From a bacterium (GTDB lineage Bacteria > Patescibacteriota > Gracilibacteria > UM-FILTER-43-11): DNA of 51,714 bases. The position numbers and the translations under genes were made by a program. The notes under the pieces are model-generated. The model did no database searches. It worked only from the letters and a program-made list of their open reading frames with translations, and had not been told where the DNA came from. The stretch is from the NCBI GenBank assembly GCA_030427295.1, contig JAUHWS010000004.1, positions 1 through 51,714 on the forward strand, given 5' to 3'. Numbering within the stretch: position 1 is the stretch's first letter; each line of letters opens with the position of its first letter. Below, piece after piece: positions 1-9,992 of the stretch.

Positions 1-105
1 TTTGGTTTCTTTGGAATGATGAAGGTAAATATATCAGGAGCAAGCTCCCAAAAAACGTACCTCCATGACCACCCTCCATTTCCACTAAGGGAAATGAAGT
101 ATCAC

Positions 106-169
106 TCCTGTGGTCACAACATAGCTTCTAGTCCATTTAAGACCCTAAAAGACATATTGTGACACAGGA
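106..169. repeat. Inverted repeat TCCTGTGGTCACAA / TTGTGACACAGGA
   Basis: Arms 106-119 and 157-169 are reverse complements with one extra base; 37-nt loop. Confidence 0.6.
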
Positions 170-208
170 GCGTGACAATTGTTAATAAATCGCTTATAAA
201 TCGAGCTG

Positions 209-285
209 TAAAAGATCATAAACACGGGAGTAGGCCACTCCCATAAAGATGATCTTTTAGTGGGAAGGCAGGTCCACTGTGTTTA
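209..285. ncRNA. Candidate structured RNA or DNA element: nested hairpin with possible pseudoknot
   Basis: TAAAAGATCAT(209-219)/ATGATCTTTTA(249-259) is a perfect 11-bp stem; inner GGGAGT(226-231)/ACTCCC(237-242) with AGGCC loop; internal-loop TAAACAC(219-225) is complementary to GTGTTTA(279-285). No family recognised. Confidence 0.45.
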
Positions 286-380
286 GGAGGAGAATTCTAT
301 CATAATAATATAAAAATGTCAAGGGTAATCCCTCATTTTTTGATGTTCGAGTCTATTTCTAAAAAAATCAGGCAACACGA

Positions 381-416
381 AAACCCGATGCCGCTTCTTT
401 CGAAGGCAGCACCGGG
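381..416 (-). terminator. Rho-independent terminator for the 442..1233 gene
   Basis: Minus strand CCCGGTGCTGCCTTCGAAAGAAGCGGCATCGGGTTTT: GAAA-loop hairpin followed by T run. Confidence 0.7.
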
Positions 417-441
417 CTCTCGCTAGGGCTCTGCTACGGCC

Positions 442-1233
442 CTACGCACCGACACCCGCGGGCTGGCGCATGTCTGGCTGCCCGACCCGGGTATCCTGAT
501 CGAGCTCCTCCTCATCGCGGGACCACTCGGGATCCTCATGATGCCGCACCGGGATGCCCCGGGCACGGGCCGACTGACCGCGATTAGCCCACTTGGTCTT
601 CACCCGGTTGCGGGTCTCCGGCGAGAAAACGAAGATGAGACCCGCCATGACCATCAGGATCAGGAGGGCGAGACCGAGAATGCCGCCGGTGGACATGCCT
701 TCCGCGGGCGGCTGGATGCCGTTGACGGAGCCGGCCGCGCCAGTAGCCGGGCTGGCCACGTCGTTGCCCTTCTGGAGCTCCGCGACGGCCTGGCCATTCG
801 CGTCGACCTGGCCCTTGAGGGTGGTCAGCGCGGCCGAATTGGCGTCGACGGCCTGCAGGACTTTGGCGTTGTCGTTGTTGGTCGCGACCGCGACGTTCGG
901 GTTCGTGCCGGCCACGATGGGCAGGCACAGGACTTGGTCAGCCGCGTCGACCGTCACCAGCCACTCGATCGTGTTGGGGCAGGGCGCCGGCTCGGTACCC
1001 GCCGCGTCCAAGAAGCCCGGGTAGAGCTTCTGGCGAGACGAGTCGATGACGGGCGTGGTGGCTGACACGCGAGTCGAGTTGGTCACCGTAGCCTGCTGGG
1101 CCGCGGGGTTGGGGTTGTTGTTGAAGTTCGCGCCCAGCTCGCCGATGTACGGCGAGACGAAGGGGGATACGAACCAGATGAAGATCGCAACCCCGAGAAG
1201 GGCGACGATCGTGTATGCGGCTTTCTTTGCCAT
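442..1233 (-). CDS. GC-rich predicted membrane protein (two TM segments) of unknown function
   Basis: ORF 442..1368 (-); GGAGAA Shine-Dalgarno just upstream of the internal ATG at 1233 (MAKKAAYTIVALLGVAIFIWFV) favours that start. TM at N-terminus and near C-terminus (GGILGLALLILMVMAGLIFVF). Confidence 0.75.
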   Translation of the reverse strand: MAKKAAYTIVALLGVAIFIWFVSPFVSPYIGELGANFNNNPNPAAQQATVTNSTRVSATTPVIDSSRQKLYPGFLDAAGTEPAPCPNTIEWLVTVDAADQVLCLPIVAGTNPNVAVATNNDNAKVLQAVDANSAALTTLKGQVDANGQAVAELQKGNDVASPATGAAGSVNGIQPPAEGMSTGGILGLALLILMVMAGLIFVFSPETRNRVKTKWANRGQSARARGIPVRHHEDPEWSRDEEELDQDTRVGQPDMRQPAGVGA

Positions 1234-1797
1234 GCGAGTTCTCCAGTTGTGGGGGGGCCGAATGGCCCCAAACGAGGGGGCGCTTTTCAGGCCCCCCACA
1301 TTGTTTTTGTCAGTGAGTGAGAGGGTATTCGCCCTCTTCCGGTGCATACACTCATTTTGCTGCACCATAATGCGCTCTTAAAACAGGGATATGCTTTAAA
1401 AGTCCATTCTGGTGCAGGATGGAGTGTGTTTGGTTATTTCCGTAGCAAAATTCAAACCTTTTAGACCGCCGTATTCAAGGGTTAACTTGAATCAGCATAG
1501 TTCATAAAAGATCTGACCCTAGCGATTTAAAGATCATTCCATCCCACAAAAAATAGGGGAGGGAAGAGTTCCTACAAAGGTAGGACTCGGATATTATCAT
1601 AAATTTTAAGAAAAGTCAAGTGTTTAGGATATCATTTGACCGAGGATAGCTTCTTAAAAGTATTCAGAAAGTGTTGGAAATTTCACAATTTGATGCGATA
1701 AAACTACAAAAATCATCAACTAGAACATTGGAACAGCTAAATCAGGACGATTCCAGGGTCTTCGCCCTGGAATGACGAAAAAAACACTCTAAACACC

Positions 1798-1827
1798 AAA
1801 AAACCCAGCCGCTTTGGACTGGGTTTT
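1798..1827. terminator. Bidirectional terminator-like hairpin
   Basis: AAAACCCAGCCGCTTTGGACTGGGTTTT directly 3' of the 1843..3111 (-) gene. Confidence 0.7.
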
Positions 1828-1842
1828 AGGATTTTTAAAGGA

Positions 1843-3111
1843 TTATTCAGCAGCACTCGGATCACCCATGTATCTAGAATTTGGTCTAAGTGGGGCAGGG
1901 GTTGGGGTAAATTTAGGTCCTGTTGGCATGTTTTGATCTACTTCTGGTAGTAGGTCATCTCTTGTTTGACTAGCAGATATTGATTCTAGATCTGGAAATG
2001 AGCGATGGTGCATGCTAGACATAATTCCTATTAATTTATTATCTGATTGAAATCGATCTTGACGATCCCATCGTTCAACATTGGCTTGCCACATTTCTTC
2101 ATATTCCCGACGCCTTCGCCTAGCTAATGCAATTAAAAATGCCGTGTAAGCTCCCAAAATCAGTGTTGTGCCCAAAGCTGCCTTTAGTTTATCTCGATTT
2201 TCTTGGGTTTGGTTGACCACAGATTCTGGAGCTTCTTCATCAAAGATCACATCAGGGTCATTTTCAGGATCTTCGATGAGAATCACTCCATCCGTATCGA
2301 TTTCTTCAACGTCCGGATCATGATCCGGATCAAGGGGGAGGATGGCATTTTCCCCCATCAGACTATCTACCGTCACCCGCATCGGCCCCCGATCTACAAT
2401 CGGCGCAGAAGGTGTTTGGGCGGTAAACCACTCATCTAAATCGATGTCAGCGGGTGCAGGAATATTCGGGGCAGGTTGTTCACTTGTTGAAATGTCAGGA
2501 TTGAATAAATCATCCAATTCATCCTCAGACATGGCCAATTCAATAGGTTCTGGTGTAGACGGAGGATTCTTAGAAGTGCTATCAGCATCCTTTTTACCAT
2601 CAGGTCTTTTTTTAGATGCTTTCTTAGCTGGCTTTTTATCCAGCTCCTGTTCCACTTTCTCCAAAGCTGCCAAAAAATCAGCGTCTTCTGCAATCGTTGA
2701 AGGGGTTATTTTATCTACCTTTGGAGCTTTTACTTGAGGAACAGGAATATTCATCGCATAAGCTCCCATTCCAATGGTTTTTGTTGGATGCGTTGGAGCA
2801 TTATTCACTGCTAAAGGGCCTTCATAAGCACGTCCAGAAGAAGGAGTACTAACTTCAGTTGCTTGGCTTAATTTATAGCCTAGTCCAGCATTAAATCCAT
2901 CAGTATTGCCTGTCTTTGTTTCAACGGTTGGAGCAGGGGGCTTGGCAGAAGCTTCTGAAGCGGCCCCAAAGGCAGCGGTACCCGCTAAAACACCAGCAAA
3001 CACCTTGCTGCGAAGCATTCTACTGGCACTTTCAGCAGCAGCATGTATGCCAGTTCTGGCTACTTCTCTTGCCCCGCTCGCTAATTTTCTCAGATGCTCA
3101 GACAATCTCAT
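1843..3111 (-). CDS. Hypothetical protein, acidic/low complexity with C-terminal TM segment
   Basis: 422-aa ORF; N-terminal hydrophobic FAGVLAGTAAFGAASEASA; C-terminal TM TTLILGAYTAFLIALARRRRREY. Confidence 0.75.
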   Translation of the reverse strand: MRLSEHLRKLASGAREVARTGIHAAAESASRMLRSKVFAGVLAGTAAFGAASEASAKPPAPTVETKTGNTDGFNAGLGYKLSQATEVSTPSSGRAYEGPLAVNNAPTHPTKTIGMGAYAMNIPVPQVKAPKVDKITPSTIAEDADFLAALEKVEQELDKKPAKKASKKRPDGKKDADSTSKNPPSTPEPIELAMSEDELDDLFNPDISTSEQPAPNIPAPADIDLDEWFTAQTPSAPIVDRGPMRVTVDSLMGENAILPLDPDHDPDVEEIDTDGVILIEDPENDPDVIFDEEAPESVVNQTQENRDKLKAALGTTLILGAYTAFLIALARRRRREYEEMWQANVERWDRQDRFQSDNKLIGIMSSMHHRSFPDLESISASQTRDDLLPEVDQNMPTGPKFTPTPAPLRPNSRYMGDPSAAE

Positions 3112-3444
3112 AAAATATTCATAAAAATTTAATATAAATTACTTATAACATATTTCAAATAAAAAGTCAATAGCAATTTTTTAAAAAAAATTAAGAAATG
3201 AAGCCATCAAAATTGTATCAATTTTCGAGGGTTTGGCAATCAATCAGGGCACAAATAAAGCTTTTGGCCAGTCAAAATCAGTAAGATCTCAATCAAATGG
3301 CACAACCCTCTCTTTTTGTGAGTGCAGATTCCCGGATCAAATCCGAGAATGACAAAAAGAGAAGCTTTCGGAGCTAGGCGATTAATTGTAATTCAGCTCG
3401 AAGAACCCGGGCGTCCATCCTTGGACGTCATCCGGGCCTTGATT

Positions 3445-4884
3445 CTAGGGGCTTGCTTTTTCTCCAGCAGTCGCGGCTAGAACCACCAATTGGGGTCTTG
3501 GCCGGGGCTCGATCGCGTCATCCGCCTCGCCTTCTCGAGACGGAAGCGGTGGTGGCTTGAAGTAGACCTTGGGCCTCTTGCCCTCCTTCTGAGCTTCACC
3601 TGGCTCATTAGTCCGCTCAGTAGACCCAGGAGATTCTTCGGGCTCTTCTAAGGCGTCAGACTCCTGGGTCTCAACCTCTGAGGCGTCAGCGACTTCTTCA
3701 TCACCAGGCTTGGGGTCACACTTGGACTCCTCTGAGGAAATGTCGACTCCGGAGGATACCCGAACTTGGTCCGCCCGCCAGACTCCCGTTTGCTCCAAGT
3801 CCTGATCGCCTGAGGTATTGGAGATTTCCCCGCTGAGTGCGCTGGGGGGTGCCTGCTCCAGAGTGCCCCCAAGATCATCAACGTGCCTCATCAGCTCCTC
3901 GACCGGAGCGGTGAGATAGTACTCACCCTCCGCCGAGATCGGGTCGAGCCGTTTGGGCCCATTCCCCGTAATACCTCGCAGGATCTGAATCAGCACAAGT
4001 TGGCTGCTCGTGTGAGCATCTCTGAGGGCCTCTTTTACGGCCTCCGTCTGCCCCCCAATGGCAGCTGCGAGCTGCTCGCCCTGAAAGGCCTGCGCGCTCG
4101 TGATTGCCTCAACGAGCGCCGCCGTTTGGGCGTGCAAGGTTGCCGTGAGCACCTGCGCCCGCTCTTCGGCCTTCTCTTGCGTTGCGTCGTGGTGCCCGGC
4201 ATTGAGCTCAAGGAGGCGCTCGTGGACCTCACGGAGATCGTTCCAGGCCTTCAGCATCGCCCCCGACTCGCCGCTCGGACGATTGCGCCAGACCTGAACC
4301 GCGACCAGCAGCACCAAGAGCCCCACCAGGGCCCAGATCTGGCGCTCGCGCGCCTTCAGTGCTGCAGTTCGCTGACCCTCCCGCTCGGCCAGCGTTTCGA
4401 GGGCCGCGGTCTGGGTGGTTGTGCTGCTCGCCGCAGCGTTTTGGGCCTCGGTCAAGGCCTTCGTTTGCTCCAGCTGCCTCGCAGCGAGCTTGTTGGCCTC
4501 TTCCAAGGCCTTGGCGCGGCGGGTGTTCGCCGCGACCGCCTCCTCCCGAACTTTCTTGACTTCCTCCTGGGCAGTCGCGAGGCCTTCGGTGACCTCTTTG
4601 AGCTTGTTGCTCGTGCGCCGGAGCTCCCGACGCAAACGCTTCGCCTCGCGAAGCGCCTTCTCGTCGGCATCACTCCCGCCGCTGCCCAGCAGCGGCACGG
4701 CCTCCACGTTAGCCTCAGTCTCCGCTCGAGCCACCGATGGGGTGGCGAGCAGGCCAAAGGCTAGCACGAAGGCTGGTGTGAAGCGAAAAAAGGCTCCGAG
4801 AAAATTGAAAAATTGAGCCATCTTCATCAGAAACACGAAGATAGCCATGAAAGAAACAAGAACGATGATGTTTGGCATTCCCAC
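3445..4884 (-). CDS. GC-rich hypothetical protein: signal peptide, coiled coil, TM, acidic tail
   Basis: 479-aa ORF; FTPAFVLAFGLLATPSVARA signal-like N-terminus, long coiled coil, TM IWALVGLLVLLVAVQVW. Start uncertain (GTG with GGGAGTGA upstream, or an internal ATG). Confidence 0.7.
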   Translation of the reverse strand: MGMPNIIVLVSFMAIFVFLMKMAQFFNFLGAFFRFTPAFVLAFGLLATPSVARAETEANVEAVPLLGSGGSDADEKALREAKRLRRELRRTSNKLKEVTEGLATAQEEVKKVREEAVAANTRRAKALEEANKLAARQLEQTKALTEAQNAAASSTTTQTAALETLAEREGQRTAALKARERQIWALVGLLVLLVAVQVWRNRPSGESGAMLKAWNDLREVHERLLELNAGHHDATQEKAEERAQVLTATLHAQTAALVEAITSAQAFQGEQLAAAIGGQTEAVKEALRDAHTSSQLVLIQILRGITGNGPKRLDPISAEGEYYLTAPVEELMRHVDDLGGTLEQAPPSALSGEISNTSGDQDLEQTGVWRADQVRVSSGVDISSEESKCDPKPGDEEVADASEVETQESDALEEPEESPGSTERTNEPGEAQKEGKRPKVYFKPPPLPSREGEADDAIEPRPRPQLVVLAATAGEKASP

Positions 4885-5170
4885 TCACTCCCGGCCCGTA
4901 AAAGGACCAAAACACACTCACGACCGCCAACATCCCTGTTATAATCTGCCAAAACTCCTGTCTTGGCGTGAACGTTTCGATGCTCCTTTTTTTGCACCGA
5001 AACCCAAACGCTGCTGGCAGAGCTCAGATCACGGTGCAAAAATCAAATTTTAAGCAAATGTAAATCCATCAGACACCCCATATTTTAGAATAAAATCAGG
5101 GCCATCATGACAATTTACCCCCTAGTTGTAAATGAGCAATCTCATCCAAAAATAGGATGAGACACTGCAC

Positions 5171-5860
5171 GTGGCAGTGGGGTTCATCATATCATCTTTT
5201 CATCATATGCCGATAATGTTTATACTACGCATCTTTTTCATACAGGTTTTAAAACGAATGAGGGCAGATTTTGTTACAGAATGGGGGGATAACCGACTGA
5301 GTGATAAGTTCTTCAGAATGACTCCATTCATTTGGCCTAGACAACCCCCTTGGTCCCCCTCTTCATATAAGGAGGGGGAAGGATTTGAAGGTGAGTTGAT
5401 GGGAAAGGGGGTGGTTATAAATTAAAGATGGAAGCAATCCCTGAAGGCGAGGATATATATCCTCGCCTTCATTGAGAGATGAGGAAACAAGTCTCACTCT
5501 CGCGCGTTAAACCCTAGAGTCATCCGAATTCAGGGCTTCGGTATTTAGACGATTCCAGGATCTTCCCCTTCGACTTCGCTCCGGGTCCGTCCTGGAATGA
5601 CAACAGCCACTTAGGTATATACTTTGCTTTAGGGTGGGTATATACTTCCATCTCAAGGACTAACGATTATCGAGTAACGATTAAGTCCTATTTTAGAATG
5701 GCCAGTGATTAGTGGTGAGTGATGAGACTTATTTAAGCTATATTCTAGCTAATCGCTATTCGCTAATTGCTAATCGCTTGCTGAAAAAAAGGTGATGAGG
5801 TGACCCCCAGCATTCTGAAGAGGAATAGGTATATAGTTGGGAAGAAGATAAGTATATACT
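5171..5860 (-). repeat. Composite modular repeat, copy A (inverted orientation)
   Basis: Reverse complement of modules seen at 9341-9800: GTATATAC blocks at 5611-5650 and about 5829-5860, AGCGATT heptamers, GTCATTCC palindrome, GAAGGCGAGG palindrome 5443-5470, CCCCCTC/GAGGGGG hairpin near 5350-5385. Confidence 0.85.
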
Positions 5861-5914
5861 CTTGGAATTTCATCCCATTTGAGGTACATTAAAAACACTC
5901 CTTAAAATTGAATC

Positions 5915-7009
5915 ATGAGCTTAAAAATCGGAATTGTGGGCCTTCCTAATGTAGGAAAATCAACCCTATTCAATGCCCTGACACGGACTAGTACGGCCCA
6001 AGCGGCCAATTATCCTTTTTGTACCATCGACCCCAACGTAGGCATTGTCGAAGTGCCCGACCCACGCATGGAAAAATTGGTCGAAATGGTCAGTCCTGAA
6101 AAAACCATTCCCGCCGTGGTCGAATTTGTCGACATTGCTGGCTTGGTCAAAGGCGCCAGCGAAGGGGAGGGGCTTGGGAACAAATTCTTAGCCAACATTC
6201 GCGAATGTGATGCCATCGCCCAAGTGCTTCGTTTTTTTGAAGATTCGGACATCACACACGTACATGGAGGGGTCAATCCCAAATTGGACATGGATGTGAT
6301 CCAGCTCGAGCTCATTCTGGCCGATTTGGACACCGTCAATAAACGCCTGGGAGAAACCGAGCGGCGGGCCAAATCTGGCGATAAGAAACTCATGACTGAG
6401 GTAGAAATCTATCAACGCCTCAAAAAAGCCCTCGAAGATGAAATCATGATCATCAATCTCGATTTGACTGAAGATGAACAACTGAAGATCAAAGACCTCC
6501 ATTTGCTCACCAACAAACCTATTTTGTATATCGCGAATGTCAAAGAAGATGAAATCAGCTCTTTTGAGGCCGAAAAAGCGGCGTCAGACCTTGGATTGGG
6601 TGAGGGACAGGTCATTTTACCCATTTCCGCCAAGGTGGAGGAGGATTTGATCGATTTTAGTCCCGAAGAGGCCACCGATTATTTGGCCGATTTAGGCCTC
6701 AAAGAATCGGGCCTCAACGCCGTCATACGGGCAGCTTACCGGCTTTTAGGCCTCCAGACCTACTTTACAGCCGGCGTTAAAGAAGTCCGCGCCTGGACCG
6801 TTAAAATCGGTGCCACAGCCCCTCAAGCCGCAGGGGTTATCCACACCGACTTTGAAAAAGGATTCATCAAAGCCGAAACCATCGCCTATGCGGATTTCGT
6901 GGCCTGCAATGGCGAACAAGGCGCCAAAGAGCAAGGAAAAATGCGCATGGAAGGGAAAGAATACGTGGTCCAAGACGGCGATGTGATGCATTTTAAGTTT
7001 AACAACTAG
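5915..7009 (+). CDS. ychF: Redox-regulated ATPase / GTP-binding protein YchF
   Basis: MSLKIGIVGLPNVGKSTLFNALT P-loop, EFVDIAGLVKGASEGEGLGNKFL, C-terminal TGS-like region KEVRAWTVKIGATAPQAAGVIHTDFEKGFIKAETI. Confidence 0.97.
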   Translation: MSLKIGIVGLPNVGKSTLFNALTRTSTAQAANYPFCTIDPNVGIVEVPDPRMEKLVEMVSPEKTIPAVVEFVDIAGLVKGASEGEGLGNKFLANIRECDAIAQVLRFFEDSDITHVHGGVNPKLDMDVIQLELILADLDTVNKRLGETERRAKSGDKKLMTEVEIYQRLKKALEDEIMIINLDLTEDEQLKIKDLHLLTNKPILYIANVKEDEISSFEAEKAASDLGLGEGQVILPISAKVEEDLIDFSPEEATDYLADLGLKESGLNAVIRAAYRLLGLQTYFTAGVKEVRAWTVKIGATAPQAAGVIHTDFEKGFIKAETIAYADFVACNGEQGAKEQGKMRMEGKEYVVQDGDVMHFKFNN

Positions 7010-7113
7010 AAGTCTTGCTTCGCGAGGGTCTATTGAGGTTCAATTGTGGACTTAGGTGATACTGATAACCACAACAGACCTTCGAAAGACCCCCGACTGA
7101 AAAATTAAAAAAT

Positions 7114-8760
7114 ATGAATCAAAAAAATAAAAAAATCGCCTACTTTTCTATGGAATTCGCCCTTGATCCTGCCATTCCTAATTATGCCGGTGGGTTGGGG
7201 GTGTTGGCGACGGACATTCTGCGCTCCGCAGCAGATTTAGAGCTACCTGTAGTGGGGGTTTCCCTCATCTATCATCAGCATGATGACCCTAAAAAAGCCT
7301 TTCCCATTGCGGATTATTTTGAAGCACTGCCCAAAACCATCGACGTCGAAATTGAGCGCCGTCACACCCGTATCAATATTTGGGAGTACACCATCACCGG
7401 CCAAACAGGCTTCAAAATTCCGATTTATTGCCTCAGTAGTTTTCACCCAGACAATGTGCCGTGGGACCGCGATCTGACCAAAGAGCTTTACAGCACAAAC
7501 CAGTACACCCGCCTTTGCCAAGAAGCGATCTTAGGCATTGGTGGCATCCGAGCCCTCCGAAAACTAGGTCATCATGACCTCGAACGCTTTCACATGAATG
7601 AGGGGCACGCGAGTCTACTCACCCTCGAACGTCTCAAAGAGGAGGAAGGGGATAAAGAAGCGGTCAAAAAGACCTGTGTCTTCACCACGCACACTCCTAT
7701 TCCTGCAGGACACGACCGCTTCCCTTACGATTTGGCCCACCAAGTCTTGGATGGGATCATTCCCGATAACATCAAAGTCATGGCCTCCGAAAAAGAGCTT
7801 CATACGACCAAGTTGGCCCTCAACATGAGCCATGTGACCAATGGCGTGTCCCAAAAACATGCCGCGGTTTGTCACAAGATGTTCCCTCATCACTCATTTT
7901 TAGGTATCACTAATGGAGTGCATATTCCCACCTGGACCACACAATCCACACAATCCATTTATAATCAGTACTTTAAAGGATGGCAAAATGATCCCTCTCA
8001 ACTGAAAAAAGCGCTCAATTTACCGAACGAGGAGGTAAGAAACCTCCGAAAAGCCAATAAAAGCACACTCATTGACTACGTGAATCAGCATCCTGAATTT
8101 CTAGTGCACAGTTCTCACCAGCTCACCGAGGATGATTATTTTGATGAAAATACCCTCACTCTCACCTTTTCACGCCGTTTTGTGCCTTACAAGAGGCCCT
8201 TGCTTATTTTTGAAGATCTGGATCGCCTTCGCGAGATGGCCCATCGCCAGATTCAAGTGATTTTCAGTGGGCGTTGTCATCCGGATGATTCCTATTGCAA
8301 TGGCATCATGCAACGACTTTTAGAGCTACAAAAGGAACTCAGAGGTCAAATTCGCTTAGCAGTGTTACCCAATCGAAACCTAGACAACACCAAAATTCTC
8401 GTGGCTGGCAGTGACGTTTGGCTCAATAACCCAGAGCCACCCATGGAGGCCTGCGGCACCAGCGGGATGAAGGCAGCGCTCAATGGAGGCCTCAATTTTT
8501 CTTCGCCTGATGGCTGGTGGCTGGAAGCCGAAAAAATGGACGCCGAGAGTGGTTTTTCTTCGGGCTGTGATTGTGCTGGACACGATTCACTCGATTGCAA
8601 CGCCCTTTATCGCACCCTGGAAAAAATCATTGATCTATATTATAATCAACCCCAAAAGTGGCTCCAGAAAGTCAAACACTCGATCGCCTTAGGCGCCTAT
8701 TTCAATAGCCATCGCAATGTTCAGGATTATCTGGAGAAAATGTGGAATACTAAGGACTAA
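7114..8760 (+). CDS. glgP: Alpha-glucan phosphorylase (short GlgP family)
   Basis: IAYFSMEFALDPAIPNYAGGLGVLATDILRSAADL; FHMNEGHASLL; TFSRRFVPYKRP; NPEPPMEACGTSGMKAALNGGLNFSSPDGWW. Confidence 0.93.
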   Translation: MNQKNKKIAYFSMEFALDPAIPNYAGGLGVLATDILRSAADLELPVVGVSLIYHQHDDPKKAFPIADYFEALPKTIDVEIERRHTRINIWEYTITGQTGFKIPIYCLSSFHPDNVPWDRDLTKELYSTNQYTRLCQEAILGIGGIRALRKLGHHDLERFHMNEGHASLLTLERLKEEEGDKEAVKKTCVFTTHTPIPAGHDRFPYDLAHQVLDGIIPDNIKVMASEKELHTTKLALNMSHVTNGVSQKHAAVCHKMFPHHSFLGITNGVHIPTWTTQSTQSIYNQYFKGWQNDPSQLKKALNLPNEEVRNLRKANKSTLIDYVNQHPEFLVHSSHQLTEDDYFDENTLTLTFSRRFVPYKRPLLIFEDLDRLREMAHRQIQVIFSGRCHPDDSYCNGIMQRLLELQKELRGQIRLAVLPNRNLDNTKILVAGSDVWLNNPEPPMEACGTSGMKAALNGGLNFSSPDGWWLEAEKMDAESGFSSGCDCAGHDSLDCNALYRTLEKIIDLYYNQPQKWLQKVKHSIALGAYFNSHRNVQDYLEKMWNTKD

Positions 8761-9003
8761 CAACTAGGGACTAAGGACTAAATTATTCGCAACTGATTTG
8801 TTAGCCATTCGTAAAACTATCCGTGAGACGATTCGTAAATCAACACGTAAAACAATTCGTAATTAAAAATTTGCAATTAATAAGCGATCAGCGACTAGCG
8901 CGTAGTGACTAGCCAAAATGAATCTTAAAATAAGGCTAAACGCTGTACGCTAATTGCTAAACGCTCTAAAAAATTCGTAATTAGTAATTAAAAACTCGTA
9001 ACT
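8759..9003. repeat. Heptamer arrays (GGACTAA, ATTCGTA, AGCGACT and CGCTAAA types)
   Basis: AGGACTA-ACAACTA-GGGACTA-AGGACTA; AGCGATC/AGCGACT/AGCGCGT/AGTGACT; CGCTNNN units; ATTCGTAATTAGTAATTA. Confidence 0.8.
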
Positions 9004-9029
9004 AAGTCAACGTGCACATCCGAAAGAAC

Positions 9030-9338
9030 ATGATTCAAAACAACGAAGGGTTCAAATGCAAGAATTGTCGACGCGTCGTGGAACCGCATCCAGGAGGCAG
9101 TTGCCGGAATCATTGTCCCCATTGCCTCTACTCCCTCCACGTTGACCTCGATGTGCCAGGCGACCGGGCGAATGATTGCCAAGGGCTGATGGCGCCGATT
9201 GGGATGGAAAACAACAAGAAGAAAGGCATTCGTATTTTGCACATGTGCAAGACCTGTGGATTCCAAATCTACAACCGCACTGCCCCCGATGACGACTGGG
9301 AATTGGTCTGCTGTCTGTCGCGAGTTCCACAAGGGTGA
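9030..9338 (+). CDS. RNHCP-domain zinc-binding protein
   Basis: FKCKNCRRVVEPHPGGSCRNHCPHCLYSLHVD...RILHMCKTCGFQIYNRTAPDDDW; includes the RNHCP motif and CxxC pairs. Confidence 0.88.
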   Translation: MIQNNEGFKCKNCRRVVEPHPGGSCRNHCPHCLYSLHVDLDVPGDRANDCQGLMAPIGMENNKKKGIRILHMCKTCGFQIYNRTAPDDDWELVCCLSRVPQG

Positions 9339-9340
9339 AG

Positions 9341-9985
9341 ATGAAGTATATACCCACCCTCTCCCCATCTATATACTAACCTTCAGTGAAATGCTGGGAG
9401 TCACCTCATCACCTTTTTTCAGCAAGCGAGTAGCAATTAGCGAATAGCGATTAGCTAGAATATAGCTTAAATAAGTCTCATCACTCACCACTAATCACTG
9501 GCCATTCTAAAATAGGACTTAATCGTTACTCGATAATCGTTAATCCTTGAGATAGAAGTATATACTCACCCCAACCCAAAGTATATACCTAAGTCACCTA
9601 TCATGAACACCCCTGCACCCCTCTTAGAAGAGGGGAATTGATTATAAGTTAATCTCCCAAACAATTCCCCTTCTTCGAAGGGGTGCCCGGAGGGCGGGGT
9701 AGTTTAAATACAGACGACTCTAGGGTCTAACGCCCTAGAGTGACGACCGTTTTTCTTATTCCTCAATGAAGGCGAGGATATATATCCTCGCCTTCAGGGT
9801 TGGTAATTGCTCCATCCAGAGCCTCCCCCTAAAAGCCATTTGTCGACCAATCCCTTTCCCTTTCCGCGGGGAGGGGGACAATAAGATGGGTTTGATAAAA
9901 TGAAGGGGGTGGTTCAGATCAAAAGAGTGGAGTCGTTCTGAATACCGACTAGTCTACCAGCTAACAGCTAATAGCTCCCAGCTCT
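9341..9985 (+). repeat. Composite modular repeat, copy B
   Basis: AGTATATACCCACCCTCTCCCCATCTATATACTAACC...AGCGAATAGCGATTAGC...TAATCGTTACTCGATAATCGTTAATCC...AAGTATATACTCACCCCAACCCAAAGTATATACC...GACGACTCTAGGGTCTAACGCCCTAGAGTGACG...GAAGGCGAGGATATATATCCTCGCCTTC (9768-9795). Confidence 0.88.
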
Positions 9986-9992
9986 AAAAAAT

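Noticed and set aside
538-1065. 175-aa + strand ORF (and 593..1024, 584..928) opposite the GC-rich gene
   Set aside because: GC-rich antisense frames; the minus-strand frame has SD, TM segments and a terminator, whereas these are R/G/A-rich shadow ORFs.
3883-4764. 293-aa + strand ORF
   Set aside because: Shadow of the 3445..4884 coiled-coil gene; composition is typical of antisense GC-rich frames.
5171-5425. 84-aa + ORF
   Set aside because: Lies in the composite repeat's outer modules; translation is of repeat DNA.
8759-9003. CRISPR array interpretation of the short repeats
   Set aside because: Units are contiguous 7-mers without spacers, and no cas genes are present.
5611-9597. Classical composite transposon (inverted repeats around ychF-glgP-RNHCP)
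   Set aside because: No transposase in or beside the repeats and the enclosed genes are core metabolism; kept only as inverted repeats with inversion potential.
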